Below, piece by piece: positions 62,977 to 64,000 of a DNA stretch of 64,000 bases. Position 1 is the first letter of the stretch; each line of letters starts with the position of its first letter. The stretch covers positions 5,580,001-5,644,000 of the forward strand of contig JAGYVD010000002.1 in NCBI GenBank assembly GCA_021209875.1, written 5' to 3'. Both the position numbers and the translations under genes were made by a program. Origin of the DNA: Rosellinia necatrix. Taxonomy: Eukaryota; Ascomycota; Sordariomycetes; Xylariales; Xylariaceae. The notes beneath the pieces are model-generated. The model saw only the letters and a list, made by a program, of their open reading frames with translations, was not told the origin of the DNA and made no database searches.

Positions 62977-64000
62977 ATGAAGGAAGCACTCGTTAGCAAA
63001 GGTAAGTTTTACGTGCAAATCATCGGTGATGAGACGGGCGTGGAGGGCGGGATTTAGAAGGGAGGGGGAAGGGGGGCGATGAGGAAAGTGCTGATCACTT
63101 TTTTTCATTTTTTTTTTTCAGGACCGACGGTCCAGATCGTCGACTCGCCGATCCCGAAGGCGGCCGCCGGGCAGGTCGTCATCAAGGTCGTCGTGAGCGG
63201 GTCGAACCCAAAGGACTGGAAGATACCGATGTGGATGGACAGCACGCTGAATCAGGGAGACGACGTCGCGGGCGTCGTCCACGAGGTCGGCGAGGGCGTC
63301 TCCGAGTTCAAGCCCGGCGACCGCGTCGCCGCCTTCCACGAGATGCTCACCTCCGGCGGCTCCTACGCCGAATATGCCGTAGCTTGGCAGCATACGACAT
63401 TCCACATCCCCGCGCACACTACGTTTGAAGGTGAGGGAGATCTCATATCTATGTAGACACTTTCGACAAGGAAGCATAACCACCTGCCTTCCTACCCGCG
63501 CCCCCCCCCCTCCTATTTCATAAGAGAAATAGGCATGGCTAGTGTAATCACTAACGCAATTCACTCTCCCCTTCGCAGAGGCCGCCGCCATCCCCCTAGC
63601 AGCCATGACAGCGGCCGTCGGGCTGTACCTGCGGCTGGGGCTCCCGCAGCCCTGGACGCCGGCGACGGAGGCGATCCCGCTCGTGATCTACGGCGCGGCA
63701 TCGGCGGTGGGGGCGTACGCGATCCAGCTGGCGCGGCGGAGCGGCGTGCACCCGCTGATCTGCGTGGCGGGGCGGTCGGCGGCGCACGTGGAGGGGCTCA
63801 TCGACCGGTCGCAGGGCGACGTGGTGGTCGACTACCGCGGCGGCGACGACGCGCTCGTGGCGGCGCTGAAAGAAGCCGTCGTCGACACGGGCAAGCCGCT
63901 GCTGTACGCGTTCGACGCCGTCTCGGAGCGCGGCAGCTACGCGAACCTCGGCAAGGTCCTCGCCGACGGCGCCCGCCTGACCCTCGTCCTGCCCGGCGGC
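62977..64000 (+). CDS. Medium-chain dehydrogenase/reductase (quinone-oxidoreductase-like), 3' end beyond window
   Basis: Exons 62977-63001, 63122-63430 and 63579 onward; the last runs off the right edge. The product begins MKEALVSKGPTVQIVDSPIP. It shows the GroES-like part (VVSGSNPKDWKIP, DDVAGVVHEVGEGVSEFKPGDRV) and the Rossmann part (VIYGAASAVGAYAIQLAR). It lacks the zinc-binding cysteines of true alcohol dehydrogenases, as in quinone reductases and trans-acting enoyl reductases such as LovC. A trans-ER role for the HR-PKS is unlikely because that enzyme has an ER domain with a nucleotide loop and lies 38 kb away. Third codon positions are very GC-rich. Confidence 0.92.

Overview
The window is nuclear DNA of a filamentous ascomycete (Pezizomycotina). 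The evidence is the many short spliceosomal introns (about 47 to 136 bp, GTRAGT-type donors), fungal housekeeping genes such as the KRE33/NAT10 RNA acetyltransferase, fungal-type NRPS and highly reducing PKS genes, a DMATS-family prenyltransferase, and AT-rich, apparently degraded stretches between genes. The species cannot be named from the sequence. Exon structures below were worked out by hand from open frames, splice sites and family motifs; most close in frame over the whole gene.

Region 1 to about 40,300 is a secondary-metabolite cluster, and it probably continues beyond the left edge. In order: a very large NRPS on the minus strand, cut by the left edge (partial C-A-T-C-A-T-C-A[N-MT]-T-C...); a 2.4 kb gap with a TAG microsatellite; a small SnoaL/NTF2-like protein; a LovG/FSH-type serine hydrolase divergent from a 14-exon HR-PKS (KS-AT-DH-cMT-ER-KR-ACP); a phenylalanine ammonia-lyase-family enzyme; a DMATS aromatic prenyltransferase divergent from a cytochrome P450; then, after a 2.8 kb AT-rich, decayed stretch, an alpha/beta hydrolase and a second P450. 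The last two may or may not belong to the pathway.

Working together (inference): the lyase would make cinnamate, or a beta-aryl amino acid if it acts as an aminomutase. The first A domain of the NRPS has Gly where the Asp that grips the alpha-amino group normally sits, so it may load this or another non-alpha-amino acid. The HR-PKS, which has no thioesterase, would make a reduced acyl chain released by the FSH hydrolase. The DMATS enzyme and the P450s would decorate the product. PAL, DMATS, a multimodular NRPS and an HR-PKS together do not match a cluster I can name.

Region 40,300 to 48,300 is mixed: an orphan cytidine-deaminase-like gene, an aminoglycoside-phosphotransferase relic, a zinc-knuckle ORF that may come from a mobile element, and a secreted tyrosinase. 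Region 48,300 to 64,000 looks like ordinary chromosome: KRE33/NAT10, a small protein with six Cys-Pro motifs, an SDR, an M50B-like membrane protease, a ZZ/EF-hand protein, and the 5' part of a medium-chain dehydrogenase cut by the right edge.
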